This document shows, piece by piece, positions 62,688 through 64,000 of a DNA stretch of 64,000 nucleotides. Below the pieces are notes generated by a model, which was not told the DNA's origin, did no database searches, and saw nothing but the letters and a program-made list of their open reading frames with translations. This DNA comes from Pseudomonas asiatica (GTDB taxonomy: Bacteria > Pseudomonadota > Gammaproteobacteria > Pseudomonadales > Pseudomonadaceae): NCBI RefSeq assembly GCF_040214835.1, contig NZ_CP157874.1, positions 311,001 to 375,000 of the forward strand, in the 5' to 3' direction. The translations under genes and the position numbers were made by a program. Numbering within the stretch: position 1 is the first letter of the stretch; every line of letters begins with the position of its first letter.

Positions 62688-64000
62688 ATGAACAAGACCC
62701 TCGGTTTCAAACTCGGTATGATCGCCGTATTGATGTTGCTGCTGCTCGTCCCGCTACTGCTGATCAGCGGCCTGATCGGTGAACGCCAGGCACTGCGCGA
62801 CAATGTGCTGCGCGATATCGCCCAGAGCGCCAGCTTCGACCAGCAACTCAGCGGCCCGCTGCTGGTGGTGCCCTACCGCAAGTACCAGCGCCGCTGGATC
62901 GAAAAGGACGGCGAGCGCACCCAGGAAACCAGCACCATTGCCGGCCACCTGTACTTCCTGCCGGAAACCTTCGACGCCGACCTGGGCGTGGACACCGAAC
63001 TGCGCGCCCGTGGCATCTACCAGGCCCGGCTGTTCCACGCCAAGGGCCGTATCAGTGGCCGCTTCAAGCTCCCGGAACGCTGGGGCATCGACAAGGACTT
63101 CGACGACTACCGCTTCGACAAGCCGTTCCTGGTGGTGGGCATCAGCGATATCCGCGGCATCGAGAACGGCCTTGAGCTGAGCATGGGCGAGCAGAAAGTG
63201 CCGTTCGAAGCCGGTACCCGGCTCGACTGGATGCGCGGCGGCGTGCACGCCAGCCTGCCGGGGCTGGACGGCTTGCAGGCGCGTGAATTCAGCTACGGTT
63301 TCGATCTCGCACTGCAAGGCACCGGCCAGTTGCACGTAGTGCCGGTGGGCCGCACCAGTGCCGTGGACCTGCGCGCCAACTGGCCGCACCCGAGCTTCGT
63401 CGGCAACTACCTGCCCAGTCGTCGCGACATCGACGCCCAGGGCTTCACTGCCCACTGGCAGACCTCGTTCTTTGCCACCAACCTCGAAGACGCCCTGCGC
63501 CAGTGCGCCACCGCCGGGCAGTGTGCGGACTTCAGCGAGCGCAGCTTCGGTGTCAGCTTCGTCGACCCGGTGGACCAGTACCTGAAGAGCGAGCGGGCAA
63601 TCAAGTACGCCTTGCTGTTCATCGCCCTGACCTTCGCCGGCTTCTTCCTGTTCGAAGTGCTGAAGAACCTCAGCGTGCACCCGGTGCAGTACATCCTGGT
63701 GGGGGTGGCGCTGGCGTTCTTCTACCTGCTGTTGCTGTCGTTGTCCGAGCACATCGGCTTTGGTTTGGCGTATGGGCTGTCAGCTTCGGCATGTGTGCTG
63801 CTGATCGGCTTCTACCTGAGCCATGTGTTGCGCAGCCTGGGGCGTGGAGTGGGCTTTGCGGTGGGGTTGGCGGCGTTGTATGCGCTGCTCTACGGGCTGC
63901 TGAGTGCCGAGGACTATGCGCTGTTGATGGGCTCGTTGCTGTGCTTCGGCCTGCTGGGGGTATTCATGGTGCTGACCCGGCGGCTGGATTGGGCCCGGGT
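62688..64000 (+). CDS. creD: Inner-membrane protein CreD (3' end outside window)
   Basis: 437 codons are visible with no stop. AGGAGG lies four bases before the ATG. TM1 (about 10-32), a large periplasmic domain with GPLLVVPYRKY and HPSFVGNYLP, then a C-terminal set of hydrophobic helices from about residue 305. CreD is the chief CreBC-controlled gene in Pseudomonas and Stenotrophomonas and affects envelope integrity. Confidence 0.93.
   Translation, partial: MNKTLGFKLGMIAVLMLLLLVPLLLISGLIGERQALRDNVLRDIAQSASFDQQLSGPLLVVPYRKYQRRWIEKDGERTQETSTIAGHLYFLPETFDADLGVDTELRARGIYQARLFHAKGRISGRFKLPERWGIDKDFDDYRFDKPFLVVGISDIRGIENGLELSMGEQKVPFEAGTRLDWMRGGVHASLPGLDGLQAREFSYGFDLALQGTGQLHVVPVGRTSAVDLRANWPHPSFVGNYLPSRRDIDAQGFTAHWQTSFFATNLEDALRQCATAGQCADFSERSFGVSFVDPVDQYLKSERAIKYALLFIALTFAGFFLFEVLKNLSVHPVQYILVGVALAFFYLLLLSLSEHIGFGLAYGLSASACVLLIGFYLSHVLRSLGRGVGFAVGLAALYALLYGLLSAEDYALLMGSLLCFGLLGVFMVLTRRLDWAR

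Overview
The window is high-GC gammaproteobacterial chromosome and matches the Pseudomonas putida group. The support is the gene order (hisBHAF, cbcXWV, sdaB, gbdR, carnitine catabolism, dgcAB-etf, gbcAB, glyA-soxBDAG-purU-fdhA, creBCD), the protein sequences, and about 17 copies of the two P. putida-type REP element families between genes. No phage, integrase, insertion sequence or CRISPR array was seen. The genes at both edges (a GABA-type permease on the left, creD on the right) are cut by the window.

Layout. 1-9.3 kb: permease, a PPK2 polyphosphate kinase with a small partner gene, tRNA-Phe(GAA), the asmA-mutY-yggX operon and an OFA-type MFS transporter. 9.5-12.6 kb: histidine operon hisB-hisH-(DUF2164)-hisA-hisF. 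12.7-24.4 kb: choline/betaine/carnitine import (CbcXWV, CaiX), serine dehydratase, carnitine catabolism (CdhA, CdhB, CdhC) and two paralogous GATase1/AraC regulators (GbdR, CdhR). 24.4-26.2 kb: three poorly known genes. 26.5-34.3 kb: M19 dipeptidase-like gene, a conserved unknown, dimethylglycine demethylase DgcAB and a dedicated EtfA/EtfB pair. 34.5-35.9 kb: three 101-bp repeat units carrying DnaA-box-like sequences, then an orphan Rhs-core ORF. 35.9-38.6 kb: GbcA/GbcB glycine betaine demethylase. 38.8-44 kb: two chemoreceptors around a ZapA-like pair, and an unknown. 44.1-54.9 kb: threonine aldolase and the glyA-soxBDAG-purU-fdhA sarcosine/C1 cluster. 55-64 kb: a second orphan Rhs-core ORF, DUF2780, an APC transporter, an acyltransferase, a secreted retropepsin-like protein and CreBCD.

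How it works together. Choline, betaine or carnitine is imported. Carnitine is oxidised and cleaved to betaine by CdhA, CdhC and CdhB. Betaine is demethylated by GbcAB to dimethylglycine, by DgcAB to sarcosine, and by SoxBDAG to glycine. GlyA converts glycine plus methylene-THF to serine, and SdaB deaminates serine to pyruvate. Methyl carbons leave as formaldehyde (FdhA) or as folate-bound C1 units (PurU). The cbcX/sdaB, gbdR and gbcA/gbcB control regions share GTCG half-sites spaced exactly 21 bp apart. The caiX/cdhR region has its own 21-bp-phased repeat. Such spacing suits AraC-family regulators like GbdR and CdhR.

The least explained structures are the 101-bp triple repeat at 34499-34929, a probable small RNA at 19665-19811, the M19-like protein lacking canonical metal ligands, and the two orphan Rhs-core genes.
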